Assembly: GCF_034009455.1 (NCBI RefSeq)
Contig: NZ_CP125380.1
Span: 427,501-491,500 of the forward strand
Direction of reading: 5' to 3'
Length of the DNA stretch: 64,000 nt
Source of the DNA: Pseudomonas sp. P5_109
GTDB taxonomy: Bacteria; Pseudomonadota; Gammaproteobacteria; Pseudomonadales; Pseudomonadaceae
The stretch's first letter is position 1. Each line of letters opens with the position of its first letter. The translations under genes were made by a program, and so were the position numbers. A model generated the notes under the pieces. It was not told the origin of the DNA. It saw nothing but the letters and a program-made list of their open reading frames with translations, and ran no database searches. This document shows, piece by piece, positions 9,592-21,351 of the stretch.

Positions 9592-10383
9592 ATGCTGATG
9601 AAAAAGGCGTCCCTCGCGGGCGCCTTTTTTGTGTCCGCGATTTGGCTGTCTGGCGCGCAGGCCTTTTGCCCGACGCCAAGCGGCCTGACGCCCGTCGCGG
9701 TGCAGCGGGTGGTGGATGGCGACACCCTGCGCCTGAGCGATGGTCGCAACGTGCGCATGATCGGCTTGAATACGCCAGAGCTGGGCAAGAAGGGCCGTTC
9801 CGACGAACCGTTTGCCGTGGCCGCACGCAAGCGCCTTGAAGCCCTGGTGGCGGCGAGCGACGGTCAGGTTGGCCTGCTGCCGGGCAAAGAAAGCAAAGAC
9901 CATTACGGCCGCACCCTGGCCCATGTCTACGGTGCCGATGGCGCCAACCTCGAAGCGCAAATGCTCGCCGAAGGCCTGGGTTTTCTGGTGGCCGTGGCGC
10001 CGAATGTCGATCTGGTCGCCTGTCAGCAAGCGGCTGAGCTCAGTGCGCGCCAGGCTGGCCTGGGGTTGTGGCGGCAGTCACCTGTACTGAAAGCGGAGCA
10101 GATCTCCGCTTCAGGTTTTGCTGTGCTCAGCGGTCGTGTGAGCAAGGTGCAGCGCAATCGCGGTGGGGTTTGGATCGAGTTAGAGGATTCGGTTGTATTG
10201 CGTGTTGCACCCAATCTGTTGACGCGTTTCGATGTGAATTCGCTGGAAGGCCTCAAGGGCAAGCAGGTCGAGGCGCGTGGCTGGGTGTTGGATCGTTCGC
10301 GCAAGGGCGGACTCAAGAATGGCCAGGCACGTTGGATGTTGCCCTTGACCGACCCGGCGATGCTTCAAGCAGCGCAGCGATAA
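9592..10383 (+). CDS. Exported thermonuclease-family (SNase) protein
   Basis: A protein of about 263 residues. It starts with a signal peptide (MLMKKASLAGAFFVSAIWLS, cleavage after SGAQA), followed by an SNase domain with VVDGDTLRLSDG, GLNTPELGKKG and DHYGRTLAHVY, which hold the Asp/Arg/Glu-type catalytic and calcium-binding positions. The C-terminal 80 residues look like an OB-fold (GVWIELEDSVVLRVAP). It probably degrades nucleic acid in the periplasm or outside. ATG 9592 is preferred; ATG 9598 is possible and the in-frame TTG at 9568 is less likely. Its first codons overlap a terminator-like hairpin. Confidence 0.85.
   Translation: MLMKKASLAGAFFVSAIWLSGAQAFCPTPSGLTPVAVQRVVDGDTLRLSDGRNVRMIGLNTPELGKKGRSDEPFAVAARKRLEALVAASDGQVGLLPGKESKDHYGRTLAHVYGADGANLEAQMLAEGLGFLVAVAPNVDLVACQQAAELSARQAGLGLWRQSPVLKAEQISASGFAVLSGRVSKVQRNRGGVWIELEDSVVLRVAPNLLTRFDVNSLEGLKGKQVEARGWVLDRSRKGGLKNGQARWMLPLTDPAMLQAAQR
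9601..9631 (+). terminator. Intrinsic terminator of rpmE inside the nuclease signal-peptide codons
   Basis: AAAAAGGCGTC, a seven-base loop, then GGCGCCTTTTTT: a six-base-pair GC stem extended by A-U pairs and ended by six T. It lies 45 bases after the rpmE stop but within codons 4-13 of the nuclease gene, so transcripts reading into the nuclease must pass it. Confidence 0.7.
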
Positions 10384-10493
10384 AAAATTGTAGACATTTT
10401 TTCTGTCGATTGTGAACAGTCTATCCCTTGTGTTCCGCGGCTCTTGGCCCAAAGTCGTAAGGCCGGGCGCTTGACAGGGGTGACCAGCCAGTC

Positions 10494-10522
10494 TTGTGGG
10501 GACTTTGCGAGGCGCGTATCCT
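10494..10522 (+). promoter_or_regulatory. Candidate sigma-70 promoter of the malic enzyme gene
   Basis: TTGTGG, 17 bases, TATCCT, 40 bases upstream of the start codon. A perfect TTGACA lies at 10471-10476 but has no convincing -10 at the right distance. Consensus matching only. Confidence 0.35.
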
Positions 10523-10562
10523 CGCTGACCAGTCTGTCCAACAGTAAAAGCGGAATGCCAAA

Positions 10563-11831
10563 ATGTCTGATCTGAAAACTGCCGCTCTCGAATATCACGC
10601 CAATCCTCGTCCAGGGAAGCTGAGTGTCGAGCTCACCAAGGCCACCGCTACCGCCCGCGACCTGTCGCTGGCCTACAGCCCCGGCGTAGCCGAACCAGTA
10701 CGCGAAATCGCCCGCGATCCTGAGCTGGCCTACAAATACACCGGCAAAGGCAACCTGGTTGCAGTCATTTCCGATGGCACCGCGATTCTCGGCCTGGGTA
10801 ACCTCGGCCCATTGGCTTCCAAGCCAGTGATGGAAGGTAAAGGCGTACTGTTCAAGCGCTTCGCCGGCATCGACGTTTTCGACATCGAAGTCGATTCCGA
10901 AAGCCCGCAGGCGTTCATCGACACCGTCAAGCGCATCTCCATCACCTTCGGTGGCATCAACCTGGAAGACATCAAGGCACCAGAGTGCTTTGAAATCGAA
11001 CGCGCTCTGATCGAGCAGTGCGATATTCCGGTATTCCACGACGACCAGCACGGCACCGCTATCGTGACTGCCGCCGGCATGATCAACGCCCTGGAAATCG
11101 CTGGCAAAACCCTGGCGGAAGCCAAGATCGTTTGCCTGGGTGCCGGCGCTGCCGCTATCTCCTGCATGAAGTTGCTGGTGAGCATGGGCGCCAACATCGA
11201 AAACATCTACATGGTCGACCGTACCGGCGTGATCCACTCCGGCCGTGACGATCTGAACCAGTACAAGGCTGTGTTCGCTCACGCGACCGACAAGCGCACC
11301 CTGGCTGACGCCCTGCAAGGCGCTGACGTGTTCGTAGGCCTGTCCGGCCCGAACCTGCTGAGCCCTGAAGGCCTGCTGTCGATGGCGGCCAACCCGATCG
11401 TGTTCGCGTGCTCGAACCCTGATCCGGAAATCTCCCCGGAACTGGCGCACGCCACGCGTAACGACGTGATCATGGCCACCGGCCGTTCGGATTACCCGAA
11501 CCAGGTCAACAACGTACTGGGCTTCCCGTTCATCTTCCGTGGTGCCCTGGACGTTCGCGCCAAGCGCATCAACGAAGAAATGAAAGTGGCTGCGGCCAAC
11601 GCCCTGCGTGAACTGGCCAAGCTGCCGGTGCCTCAGGAAGTGTGCGACGCCTATGGCGGCATCAAGCTGGAATTCGGTCGTGAGTACATCATTCCGAAGC
11701 CAATGGATGCCCGTCTGATCACCCTGATCTCCGATGCCGTGGCCAAAGCCGCCATCGAGACCGGTGTGGCGACCCTGCCGTATCCGAAGAACTACCCGCT
11801 GAAAAGCGTGGATGACGTGTTCAACGGCTAA
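10563..11831 (+). CDS. Malic enzyme (NAD(P)-dependent malate dehydrogenase, decarboxylating), short form
   Basis: Converts L-malate to pyruvate and CO2, supplying pyruvate and NAD(P)H. The 422 residues contain the malic N-terminal domain ([36 protein letters not shown]) and the NAD-binding domain ([38 protein letters not shown]). Unlike enterobacterial MaeB it has no C-terminal phosphotransacetylase domain, which is normal for the short pseudomonad enzyme. Followed by a clear terminator; monocistronic. The coenzyme preference cannot be read safely from sequence. Confidence 0.9.
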   Translation: MSDLKTAALEYHANPRPGKLSVELTKATATARDLSLAYSPGVAEPVREIARDPELAYKYTGKGNLVAVISDGTAILGLGNLGPLASKPVMEGKGVLFKRFAGIDVFDIEVDSESPQAFIDTVKRISITFGGINLEDIKAPECFEIERALIEQCDIPVFHDDQHGTAIVTAAGMINALEIAGKTLAEAKIVCLGAGAAAISCMKLLVSMGANIENIYMVDRTGVIHSGRDDLNQYKAVFAHATDKRTLADALQGADVFVGLSGPNLLSPEGLLSMAANPIVFACSNPDPEISPELAHATRNDVIMATGRSDYPNQVNNVLGFPFIFRGALDVRAKRINEEMKVAAANALRELAKLPVPQEVCDAYGGIKLEFGREYIIPKPMDARLITLISDAVAKAAIETGVATLPYPKNYPLKSVDDVFNG

Positions 11832-11851
11832 GCCGTTGTAGCGCTTCAACG

Positions 11852-11886
11852 AAAAGCCCCGGCTTGTGAGAGTCGGGGCTTTTTTG
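11852..11886 (+). terminator. Intrinsic terminator of the malic enzyme gene
   Basis: AAAAGCCCCGGCT, short loop, AGTCGGGGCTTTTTT. Strong GC stem with a T run, 20 bases after the stop codon. Confidence 0.9.
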
Positions 11887-11914
11887 TGTTTGAAGGTTTT
11901 GTGCCAGCTGTCAG

Positions 11915-11990
11915 GGCCTCTTCGCGAGCAAGCCCGCTCCCACAGTTGACCGCATTACCCTGTGGGAGCGGGCTTGCTCGCGAAGAGGCC
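11915..11990. repeat. REP pair, near-perfect palindrome
   Basis: GGCCTCTTCGCGAGCAAGCC with the inverted partner ending GGCTTGCTCGCGAAGAGGCC; only about 20 bases separate the arms. It lies between the two convergent terminators of the malic enzyme and mrcA genes. Confidence 0.93.
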
Positions 11991-12020
11991 GGATAAGCCA
12001 CCTCAAAACCTTCAGGCAAT

Positions 12021-12057
12021 AAAAAGCCCCGCACTTCTTTCGAAGGCGGGGCATTTT
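12021..12057 (-). terminator. Intrinsic terminator of mrcA
   Basis: Read on the minus strand: GCCCCGC, 13-base loop, GCGGGGC, then TTTTTATT, 13 bases beyond the mrcA stop codon. Confidence 0.85.
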
Positions 12058-12069
12058 AATTTGCTGCTA

Positions 12070-14514
12070 TCAGAACAAATCGATCGGCGCCGCTTCATCC
12101 GCTGGCAGAGGGCTGCCTGGCGCATTGCCGTTGCCCAGTTCGTTGACCGACGGTGGCGTATCTTCGGCCTTGAACAGCTCGAAGTAGGCCCCTGGCGTGC
12201 CCGGCGTGGCTGCGCGGCCGCTGACCGGGTCGACGCGCAGGCTGAGGATGCCTTCCGGCTCCGGCTGCGTATGCGGCGGTTTACCTTTGAGCGCAGGGCC
12301 CATGTAGTTCATCCAGATCGGCAGCGCGACGGTACCGCCGAACTCCTTGCGGCCCAGGCTTTCCGGTTGATCGAAGCCAGTCCATACGGTGGTCACGTAA
12401 TCGGCGTTGTAGCCGGAGAACCAGGCGTCCTTGGATTCGTTGGTGGTGCCGGTCTTGCCGGCAATGTCAGGGCGGCCGAGGGCCAGTGCGCGACGGCCGG
12501 TGCCGAGCTTGATCACGTCCTCAAGCATGCTGTTGAGGATGTACGTGGTGCGCCCGTCAACGATGCGTTCGGCCACGGCGGGTGCTTGTGGCGTCGGCGC
12601 AGTGCCTGGGACTTCACCCGGTGTAGCGTTGACCGTGAAGGCCTGAGGGGCGGTTGGCGCGGCAATGCCATCACTGGCAGCGCCGCCCTGAGGCACGCTC
12701 GGCGGGTTGGCGACGAACAGCGTGTCGCCGTTGCGGCTTTCGATCTTGTCGATGATGTACGGGGTGATCTTGTAGCCGCCGTTGGCGAAGGTGCTCCAGC
12801 CGGTGGCGATCTCCATTGGCGTCAGGGTCGCGGTGCCCAGCGCCAGGGACAGGTTGGGTGGCAGGTCCTGCTTGTTGAAGCCGAAGCGAGTGATGTAGTC
12901 GATGGTCTTGCCGACGCCCATCGCCTGCAGCAAGCGGATCGATACCAGGTTGCGCGATTTGTACAGTGCTTCACGCAGGCGAATCGGACCGAGGAAGGTG
13001 TTGGTGTCATTCTTCGGACGCCAGACCTTGTCCAGGTACTCGTCGACGAACACGATCGGTGCATCGTTCACCAGGCTGGAGGCGGTGTAGCCGTTATCCA
13101 GTGCGGCGGCGTAGACAAACGGTTTGAAGCTCGAGCCTGGCTGGCGCTTGGCCTGCAATGCGCGGTTGTAGTTGCTCTGCTCGAAGGCGAAACCGCCGAC
13201 CAGCGAACGAATGGCGCCGTTCTGTGGGTCCAGGGACACCAGTGCGCCCTGGGCCTGCGGGATCTGGCTGAACTTCAGCGAGTTGTCCGGCTGACGCTGC
13301 ACGCGAATCAGATCGCCGACCTGGGCCACGTCCGAGGGTTGCTTCGGATTGGCGCCCATGCTGTTGGTATTCAGGAACGGCCGGGCCCATTTCATGGTGT
13401 CCCAGTTCACGTGTTCCTGGCCGGTGCGGGTCAGCACTTGCAGGCCGCTCTTGTCGACCTGGGTCACGATGGCCGGTTCCAGGCTGCTGATGGTGCGTTG
13501 CTTGGTCAGCTCGATCGCCCAGGCTTCGCGAGTCTTGCCCGGCAGGCGCGACTCAGGCCCGCGATAGCCGTGGCGTTGATCGTAGGTCATCAGGCCTTCG
13601 TGGACTGCGGTGTTGGCCAGTTCCTGGAGGTCGCTCGGCACCGTGGTGGTGACGCGGAAGCCTTCGGTATAGGCGTCGCTGCCATAACGTCCGACCATTT
13701 CGGCACGGGCCATTTCGGCGATGTACGGGGCGTTCACTTCCGGAGTCGGCACGTGATAGCTGGCGTTCAGCGGCTCGTTGATCGCGGCGTTGTAGTCGGC
13801 CTCGCTGATTTTCCCGAGCTTGTACATGCGCCCCAGGATCCAGTCGCGACGTTCCTTGCTGCGTGCCGGGTTGGCCAGCGGGTTGAAGCGTGACGGCGCC
13901 TTGGGCAGGCCGGCAATCATCGCCATCTGCGCCAGGCTGACATCGCGGATCGACTTGCCGTAATAGACCTGCGCCGCCGCCTCGATGCCATAGGCGCGGT
14001 TACCCAGGTAGATCTTGTTGACGTACAGCTCAAGGATCTCGTCCTTGGTCAGCTGCCGTTCGATCTGCAGGGCCAGCAGGATCTCGGTGGTCTTGCGCGA
14101 AAAGCTGCGTTCGCTGCTCAGGAAGAAGTTCTTCGCCACCTGCATGGTGATCGTGCTGCCGCCAGACTGGATGTGTCCGCTTTTTACCAGCTGGGTCGCG
14201 GCACGCATCAGGCTGCTCGGATCGACGCCGTAGTGGTTGGCGAAATTGTCGTCTTCAGCACTTAGTAACGCATTGATGAAGTTGGGGGGAATGTCGGCGA
14301 AACGGATCGGTGTGCGGCGCATTTCGCCGAATTCTGCGATCAACTTGTTATCGCTGCTGTAGACCCGCAAAGGGATCTGCAACTGGATGCTTCTCAGCGC
14401 CTCCACGGACGGCAGCCCGGGACTAAGGTAGAGGTACGCCCCGCTCAGACCCAGAAGGAGTCCGCAGAAAACCGCGACGATGGACCAACCGAAAAACTTC
14501 AGCAGACGAATCAA
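12070..14514 (-). CDS. mrcA: Penicillin-binding protein 1A, bifunctional murein synthase
   Basis: Polymerises and cross-links peptidoglycan at the inner membrane. The 814 residues contain an N-terminal membrane anchor (about 9-31), a GT51 transglycosylase domain (EDDNFANHYGVD with the catalytic Glu, GGSTITMQVAKN), an OB-like insert and a transpeptidase domain with SSFKPF (catalytic Ser), SRN and KTGTT motifs, plus a Pro/Ala-rich insert near residue 640. Divergent from pilM, as is standard in Pseudomonas, across a spacer of about 210 bases that must hold both promoters. Confidence 0.96.
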   Translation of the reverse strand: MIRLLKFFGWSIVAVFCGLLLGLSGAYLYLSPGLPSVEALRSIQLQIPLRVYSSDNKLIAEFGEMRRTPIRFADIPPNFINALLSAEDDNFANHYGVDPSSLMRAATQLVKSGHIQSGGSTITMQVAKNFFLSSERSFSRKTTEILLALQIERQLTKDEILELYVNKIYLGNRAYGIEAAAQVYYGKSIRDVSLAQMAMIAGLPKAPSRFNPLANPARSKERRDWILGRMYKLGKISEADYNAAINEPLNASYHVPTPEVNAPYIAEMARAEMVGRYGSDAYTEGFRVTTTVPSDLQELANTAVHEGLMTYDQRHGYRGPESRLPGKTREAWAIELTKQRTISSLEPAIVTQVDKSGLQVLTRTGQEHVNWDTMKWARPFLNTNSMGANPKQPSDVAQVGDLIRVQRQPDNSLKFSQIPQAQGALVSLDPQNGAIRSLVGGFAFEQSNYNRALQAKRQPGSSFKPFVYAAALDNGYTASSLVNDAPIVFVDEYLDKVWRPKNDTNTFLGPIRLREALYKSRNLVSIRLLQAMGVGKTIDYITRFGFNKQDLPPNLSLALGTATLTPMEIATGWSTFANGGYKITPYIIDKIESRNGDTLFVANPPSVPQGGAASDGIAAPTAPQAFTVNATPGEVPGTAPTPQAPAVAERIVDGRTTYILNSMLEDVIKLGTGRRALALGRPDIAGKTGTTNESKDAWFSGYNADYVTTVWTGFDQPESLGRKEFGGTVALPIWMNYMGPALKGKPPHTQPEPEGILSLRVDPVSGRAATPGTPGAYFELFKAEDTPPSVNELGNGNAPGSPLPADEAAPIDLF

Positions 14515-14700
14515 GGCTTTTGGATATCCAGGGCAAAAATGAATTGGGCTACAGGGCTCAGGCTAAATGAGAACGACCCGCGCTTGAGCAAATGCGGAAA
14601 AAAACGCTGGGCATTATAAGCATTTTTCTGATCGGGAGCGTGGCCGACGCTTCTGTCAAGACGGGCGGATTGAACGCAATGGACATTGCACAGTCCGTAA

Positions 14701-15791
<1,091 letters not shown>

Positions 15792-15792
<1 letters not shown>

Positions 15793-16358
15793 TGGCCCGG
15801 ATCAACCTTCTACCTTGGCGCGAAGAGCGGCGTGAAGCCCGCCGCAAGCGCTTCCTGCTGGTTCTGGTGGCTGCAACGGTGGGCATGATCGGCGTGGTGC
15901 TGGTTGCCAACCAGGTCATCAGCGGTGTCATCGACCGGCAAATCGCCCGTAACGACTATATCGGCAAGCAAATCGCTGTGGTCGATGAGCGAATCACACA
16001 GATCAATGACCTCAAGACGCATCGTCAGCAACTGGTCGAGCGCATGCGCATCATCCAGGACCTGCAAGGCAATCGCCAAGTCAGCGGGCGAATATTTGAC
16101 CAGTTGGCGCGAGCCCTGCCCGAAGGCGTGTATTTCACCGAAGTGAAAATGACCGCAAAGACCTTGTCCATCACCGGCGCCGCGCAATCGAACAATCGTG
16201 TTTCAGAGTTGATGCGCAATCTCGAGGCATCAGACTGGTTCGATGCGCCGAGCCTGACTGAAGTCAAGGCCGCAGCTGCCGGTCAGGTGGCGCAGGCCAA
16301 TGTCTTCCAGTTGACCGTTCGCCAGACCCAGCCTCCGGCACCGGAGGGGGGGCAATGA
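15792..16358 (+). CDS. pilN: Type IV pilus assembly protein PilN
   Basis: Bitopic inner-membrane protein of 188 residues. The N-terminal INLLPWREER motif is the PilM-binding sequence. It is followed by one membrane helix (about 22-42), a coiled coil and a ferredoxin-like periplasmic domain. Pairs with PilO to link the cytoplasmic PilM to PilP and the secretin. Overlaps pilO by four bases (ATGA). Confidence 0.95.
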
Positions 16359-16978
16359 GTCCATCCGAATGGTTCGAAGGGCTGCGCAAGATCGACATCA
16401 GTGAGCTCGATACCAGCAACATGGGTTCCTGGCCGCTGGCGATCAAGTTTCTGGTGGCTGGTTTACTCATGCTTCTGGTGCTGGTCCTGGGCTACAACTT
16501 TTCCACGCGCGACCTTCAGAGCCAGCTCGATCTCAAGCGTGAGGAAGAGTCGATGCTCAAGGAACAGTTCGCTGACAAAGCCCGCATGGCGGCGAATCTG
16601 GATCTCTACACCCGGCAATTGAAGGAGATGGAGAACGCCTTCGGCGTGCTATTGCGGCAACTGCCCGGCGACACCGAAGTGCCCGGCTTGCTGGAAGACA
16701 TCACCCGTACCGGTCTGGCCAGCGGCCTTGAGTTCGAAGAGATCAAGCTGCTGCCGGAGGTTGCCCAACCGTTCTACGTCGAATTGCCGATCCAGATCAC
16801 GGTCAGCGGCGATTACCACGACCTGGCCACCTTCGTCAGTGGTGTGGCCGGGTTGCCGCGAATCGTCACCCTGCACGATTTCGACCTTGCCCCCGTCAGC
16901 CCCCAGGGTGCTCCAAAACTGCGCTTGAGCATCCTCGCCAAGACCTACCGCTACAGCGACAAGGGGCAGCATCAATGA
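16355..16978 (+). CDS. pilO: Type IV pilus assembly protein PilO
   Basis: Inner-membrane protein of 207 residues with a membrane helix at about 28-48, a coiled-coil stretch (residues 50-95) and a periplasmic ferredoxin-like core with the segment PGLLEDITRTGLASGLEFEE. Heterodimerises with PilN in the alignment subcomplex. Overlaps pilN and pilP by four bases each, so the operon is translationally coupled. Confidence 0.95.
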   Translation: MSPSEWFEGLRKIDISELDTSNMGSWPLAIKFLVAGLLMLLVLVLGYNFSTRDLQSQLDLKREEESMLKEQFADKARMAANLDLYTRQLKEMENAFGVLLRQLPGDTEVPGLLEDITRTGLASGLEFEEIKLLPEVAQPFYVELPIQITVSGDYHDLATFVSGVAGLPRIVTLHDFDLAPVSPQGAPKLRLSILAKTYRYSDKGQHQ

Positions 16979-17502
16979 GCCTGGCACGTTGTTTTTCGGC
17001 GGTGCTGCTGCTGTCTGCCCTGTCCGGTTGTGGCGCAGGCGATGACTACGACGATCTGGATGAGTACATGAGCGAAATGCGCCTGCGCGGGCCGGGCAGG
17101 ATTGAACCAACGCCGGTAATCCGGTCTTACCCGGCGTTCACCTACAACGCGGCGAATCTGCGCAGCCCGTTTTCGCCGCAGATCAGCACTGACCTGGCGG
17201 CTCGACGCAAGGGATCACATAACGTCAAGCCCGACCCTGATCGGGTCAGGCAATACCTCGAGGGTTTCAACATCGAGCAGTTTGAAATGGTCGGCACCCT
17301 TTCCAATGCGGCGGGCTCCTATGTCCTGCTGCGCGGGGCGGGCGGGGTGCACCGGCTGAAAGTCGGTGATTACCTTGGGCGCAACGACGGACGGATCGTT
17401 GCGATCAGTGGCTCGCAGGTCGATGTGGTGGAAATTGTCCCTGATGGTCAGGGCGCGTGGTTGGAGCGCCCCCGGACCATCCCTTTGAAAGAGCACTCAT
17501 AG
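16975..17502 (+). CDS. pilP: Type IV pilus lipoprotein PilP
   Basis: A 175-residue inner-membrane lipoprotein with a signal peptide ending in the lipobox LSGC (lipidated Cys at residue 19), an unstructured stretch and a C-terminal HR-like beta domain (FEMVGTLSNAAGSYVLLRGA, HRLKVGDYLGRNDG). Connects PilNO to the periplasmic N-domains of PilQ. Confidence 0.95.
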   Translation: MSLARCFSAVLLLSALSGCGAGDDYDDLDEYMSEMRLRGPGRIEPTPVIRSYPAFTYNAANLRSPFSPQISTDLAARRKGSHNVKPDPDRVRQYLEGFNIEQFEMVGTLSNAAGSYVLLRGAGGVHRLKVGDYLGRNDGRIVAISGSQVDVVEIVPDGQGAWLERPRTIPLKEHS

Positions 17503-17515
17503 TGGAACTCGAAAA

Positions 17516-19567
17516 ATGAACAGGATTTTCTCCACCGTCGGCCTTTCGCTATGGATAGCGATGTTGTCGCCGATGGTACAAGCGGTCAATCTCAAGGCGC
17601 TGGATGTCGCCGCGCTGCCGGGAGACCGTGTCGAGTTGAAGTTGTCGTTCGATGAACCGCCTCCGGTACCCCACGGATACATGACGGAGTCGCCGGCCCG
17701 GATTGCGCTGGACTTGCCGGGTGTCGCCAGCCAGCTGGCCAGCAAGACTCGCGATCTGGGCAGCGGAAATGCCCGCAGTGCAACGGTGGTGGAGGCCGGG
17801 GACCGTACGCGATTGATCATCAACCTGAGCCAGCCAGCCTCCTACGACTCACGAATTGAAGGCAACAATCTGCTGGTGGTTGTCGGGCAGGGTATCAAGC
17901 CGTCGGCCACGGCAATGCCGGTTCCGGCACGAGCCGCTGCAACGCCGGGCAAGGCCATACGGGGGGTGGATTTTCAGCGAGGCACACAGGGCGAGGGCAA
18001 TGTGGTGATCGACTTGTCGGATCCGTCGATAGCGCCCGACATCCAGAAGCGCGACGGCAAGATCCTTGTCGGGTTTGCCAAGACCCGATTGCCCGAGCCG
18101 TTGCGTGTGCGTCTGGATGTGAAGGATTTCGCCACGCCAGTGCAGTACGTCAATGCCAGCGCGAGCGGCGATCGAGCCATCATCAGCATCGAGCCCGGTG
18201 GCGCGTTCGATTATTCGACCTATCAGACTGACAGCAAGCTCACGGTCAGCGTACGCCCGGCGACGGTCGACGACCTGCAAAAGCGCAATGCCGGGCAACA
18301 GGTCTATAGCGGCGAGAAGCTTTCGCTGAACTTCCAGGACATCGATGTGCGTTCGGTGCTGCAACTGATCGCCGATTTCACCAACCTCAACCTGGTGGCC
18401 AGCGATACGGTGCAGGGGGGAATTACCCTGCGCTTGCAGAACGTGCCGTGGGATCAGGCGCTGGATCTGGTGCTTAAAACCAAGGGGCTGGATAAGCGCA
18501 AGATCGGCAATGTCCTGCTTGTTGCGCCGGCCGATGAGATTGCTGCCCGTGAGCGTCAGGAACTGGAATCACAAAAGCAGATCGCCGATTTGGCGCCGTT
18601 GCGCAGGGAGCTGTTGCAGGTCAATTACGCCAAGGCGGCGGACATTGCCAAGCTCTTCCAGTCGGTGACCAGTGCCGAAGCGAAACCCGACGAGCGGGGG
18701 TCGATCACCGTCGATGAGCGCACCAACAACATCATTGCCTACCAGACCCAGGACCGGCTTGATGAGTTGCGCAGGATCGTCACGCAGCTGGATATTCCGG
18801 TGCGTCAGGTCATGATCGAGGCGCGAATCGTCGAAGCCAACGTCGACTATGACAAAAGCCTCGGGGTGCGCTGGGGCGGTTCGGTACGGAAAGGGAACTG
18901 GAACACTTCCGGGGTCAATAACGGGCTCAATGCCTCGTCGACCATCGGCACGCCCGGCAGTACCAGTACCAACTCACCGTTCGTCGACATGGGCGCGGTC
19001 AATAACACCTCGGGGATCGGCATCGCGTTCATCACCGATAACGTCTTGCTGGACCTGGAGCTGTCAGCCATGGAGAAAACCGGCAACGGGGAAGTCGTCT
19101 CGCAACCCAAGGTGGTCACGTCCGACAAGGAAACCGCCAAAATCCTCAAGGGCACCGAGATTCCCTACCAGGAGGCCAGCTCCAGTGGCGCGACCTCGGT
19201 GTCGTTCAAGGAGGCGTCGCTGTCGCTGGAGGTGACGCCGCAGATCACGCCCGACAACCGGATCATCATGGAGGTCAAGGTGACCAAGGACGAACCGGAC
19301 TACCTGAACAAGGTCCAGGATGTACCACCCATCAAGAAAAACGAAGTCAACGCCAAGGTCCTGGTCAACGATGGCGAGACCATCGTCATTGGCGGAGTTT
19401 TCTCAAATACCCAGAGCAAGGTTGTAGATAAGGTGCCATTTCTTGGCGATGTGCCGTATCTTGGCCGCCTTTTCCGGCGTGATGTGGTTTCGGAGAAAAA
19501 ATCCGAGCTGCTGGTGTTCCTCACTCCGCGTATCATGAACAATCAGGCGATTGCTGTGAGTCATTGA
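17516..19567 (+). CDS. pilQ: Type IV pilus secretin PilQ
   Basis: Outer-membrane secretin through which the pilus passes. The 683 residues comprise a signal peptide (cleaved after MVQA), two AMIN domains that bind peptidoglycan (about 27-250), an N0 domain ([20 protein letters not shown] near 264), an N1/NolW domain with [14 protein letters not shown] and the C-terminal secretin barrel with [19 protein letters not shown] and [15 protein letters not shown]. It is somewhat shorter than the P. aeruginosa protein but all domains are present. Last pil gene; aroK follows after four bases. Confidence 0.96.
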   Translation: MNRIFSTVGLSLWIAMLSPMVQAVNLKALDVAALPGDRVELKLSFDEPPPVPHGYMTESPARIALDLPGVASQLASKTRDLGSGNARSATVVEAGDRTRLIINLSQPASYDSRIEGNNLLVVVGQGIKPSATAMPVPARAAATPGKAIRGVDFQRGTQGEGNVVIDLSDPSIAPDIQKRDGKILVGFAKTRLPEPLRVRLDVKDFATPVQYVNASASGDRAIISIEPGGAFDYSTYQTDSKLTVSVRPATVDDLQKRNAGQQVYSGEKLSLNFQDIDVRSVLQLIADFTNLNLVASDTVQGGITLRLQNVPWDQALDLVLKTKGLDKRKIGNVLLVAPADEIAARERQELESQKQIADLAPLRRELLQVNYAKAADIAKLFQSVTSAEAKPDERGSITVDERTNNIIAYQTQDRLDELRRIVTQLDIPVRQVMIEARIVEANVDYDKSLGVRWGGSVRKGNWNTSGVNNGLNASSTIGTPGSTSTNSPFVDMGAVNNTSGIGIAFITDNVLLDLELSAMEKTGNGEVVSQPKVVTSDKETAKILKGTEIPYQEASSSGATSVSFKEASLSLEVTPQITPDNRIIMEVKVTKDEPDYLNKVQDVPPIKKNEVNAKVLVNDGETIVIGGVFSNTQSKVVDKVPFLGDVPYLGRLFRRDVVSEKKSELLVFLTPRIMNNQAIAVSH

Positions 19568-19571
19568 TTCT

Positions 19572-20090
19572 GTGCGAAATTTGATTCTTGTTGGACCGAT
19601 GGGCGCTGGAAAAAGCACCATCGGCCGGTTGCTGGCCAAAGAGCTGCGCCTGCCATTCAAAGATTCCGATAAGGAAATTGAATTGCGCACGGGCGCCAAT
19701 ATCCCATGGATCTTCGATAAAGAAGGCGAACCGGGCTTTCGTGATCGCGAGCAGGCAATGATTGCCGAGCTGTGCGATTACGACGGTGTGGTGTTGGCGA
19801 CAGGTGGTGGCGCGGTCATGCGCGAAGCCAATCGTCGGGCACTGCATGCCGGTGGGCGAGTGGTTTATCTGCATGCCTCAGTCGAGCAGCAGGTCGGCCG
19901 CACGGCCCGCGACCGCAATCGGCCATTGCTGCGTACTGCCGATCCGGCCAAGACCCTTCGGGATCTGTTGGCGATCCGCGATCCGCTTTATCGGGAAATT
20001 GCCGACCTGGTGGTCGAAACCGATGAGCGGCCGCCGCGAATGGTCGTACTCGACATTCTAGAGCGCCTGCAGCAGTTGCCACCCCGTTAA
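19572..20090 (+). CDS. aroK: Shikimate kinase AroK
   Basis: Phosphorylates shikimate at O3 in aromatic amino-acid synthesis. The 172 residues start at GTG 19572; Walker [10 protein letters not shown] lies at residues 8-16, the shikimate-binding DKEIELRTG and GGGAVM motifs follow, and the LID has RDRNRPLL. It lies four bases after pilQ and upstream of aroB, the conserved order in gamma-proteobacteria. Confidence 0.96.
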   Translation: MRNLILVGPMGAGKSTIGRLLAKELRLPFKDSDKEIELRTGANIPWIFDKEGEPGFRDREQAMIAELCDYDGVVLATGGGAVMREANRRALHAGGRVVYLHASVEQQVGRTARDRNRPLLRTADPAKTLRDLLAIRDPLYREIADLVVETDERPPRMVVLDILERLQQLPPR

Positions 20091-20240
20091 AGCGCCGGGC
20101 GAAATGCGCTATCCTCGGCGTCCCGCCATGATCGCGCAAGGTTGTGGCGCATGGCTACCGGACGGCGTCACACCAGCAGAGGCCGTGGACATTCGTTAAT
20201 TCAAGGCAGGACGCCTGATTCATCTTCACTGTGGGGACAC

Positions 20241-21341
20241 ATGCAGACACTCAAGGTCGATCTAGGCGAGCGCAGCTACCCGATTCATATTGGCGAAGGT
20301 TTGTTGGATCAGCCTGAGCTGCTGGCCCCGCACATTCGCGGACGGCAGGTAGCAATCATCTCCAACGAGACTGTTGCGCCGCTCTATCTGGAGCGTCTGA
20401 CCCGCAGCCTGGCGCAGTTCTCGGTGATTTCCGTGGTGCTGCCCGACGGCGAAGCCTTCAAGACCTGGGAAACCCTGCAACTGATTTTCGACGGCCTGCT
20501 GACTGCACGGCATGACCGCCGCACCACGGTGATCGCCCTCGGTGGCGGTGTGATCGGTGACATGGCCGGCTTCGCCGCTGCCTGCTACCAGCGCGGCGTC
20601 GATTTCATCCAGGTTCCAACCACGTTGCTGTCGCAGGTCGACTCCTCGGTGGGCGGCAAGACCGGGATCAACCATCCGCTGGGCAAGAACATGGTCGGCG
20701 CCTTCTATCAGCCGAACGTGGTGCTGATCGATACCGCCAGCCTCAATACCCTGCCGGCGCGCGAACTGTCCGCCGGGTTGGCTGAAGTCATCAAGTACGG
20801 GTTGATCTGTGATGAGCCGTTCCTGACCTGGCTCGAAGACAATGTCGATCGCCTGCGCAGTCTGGACCAGCCAGCCCTGACCTACGCCATCGAGCGTTCC
20901 TGCGCGGCCAAGGCGGCGGTGGTCGGTGCCGATGAAAAAGAGACGGGCGTTCGTGCCACATTGAACCTGGGTCACACGTTTGGCCACGCCATCGAAACCC
21001 ACATGGGCTATGGTGTGTGGCTTCATGGTGAAGCGGTGGCTGCTGGCACCGTAATGGCGCTGGAAATGTCCACGCGACTGGGCTGGATCAGCGAGCAAGA
21101 GCGCGATCGCGGCATTCGACTGTTCCAGCGTGCGGGACTGCCGGTCATTCCGCCAGAAGAGATGACAGAAGCCGATTTCCTCGAACATATGTCCATTGAT
21201 AAAAAAGTGATCGACGGTCGTTTGCGCCTGGTGCTGCTGCGCCGCATGGGTGAAGCGGTGGTGACCGACGATTATCCGAAAGAGGTTCTACAGGCCACGC
21301 TGGGGGCAGACTACCGCGCCCTGGCCCAGCTTAAAGGTTAA
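20241..21341 (+). CDS. aroB: 3-dehydroquinate synthase
   Basis: Converts DAHP to 3-dehydroquinate with NAD+ and a divalent metal. The 366 residues begin at ATG 20241 ([15 protein letters not shown]); the frame stays open upstream to 20142 but no homologue carries that extension. NAD-binding [33 protein letters not shown] and metal-ligand motifs [11 protein letters not shown] and HGEAVAAG are present. Followed ten bases later by the damX-like gene. Confidence 0.96.
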   Translation: MQTLKVDLGERSYPIHIGEGLLDQPELLAPHIRGRQVAIISNETVAPLYLERLTRSLAQFSVISVVLPDGEAFKTWETLQLIFDGLLTARHDRRTTVIALGGGVIGDMAGFAAACYQRGVDFIQVPTTLLSQVDSSVGGKTGINHPLGKNMVGAFYQPNVVLIDTASLNTLPARELSAGLAEVIKYGLICDEPFLTWLEDNVDRLRSLDQPALTYAIERSCAAKAAVVGADEKETGVRATLNLGHTFGHAIETHMGYGVWLHGEAVAAGTVMALEMSTRLGWISEQERDRGIRLFQRAGLPVIPPEEMTEADFLEHMSIDKKVIDGRLRLVLLRRMGEAVVTDDYPKEVLQATLGADYRALAQLKG

Positions 21342-21351
21342 TAAGAACGCG

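Noticed and set aside
10365..11849. 494-codon minus-strand frame opposite the malic enzyme gene
   Set aside because: His/Val/Gln-rich composition typical of an antisense shadow; the malic enzyme on the plus strand is certain.
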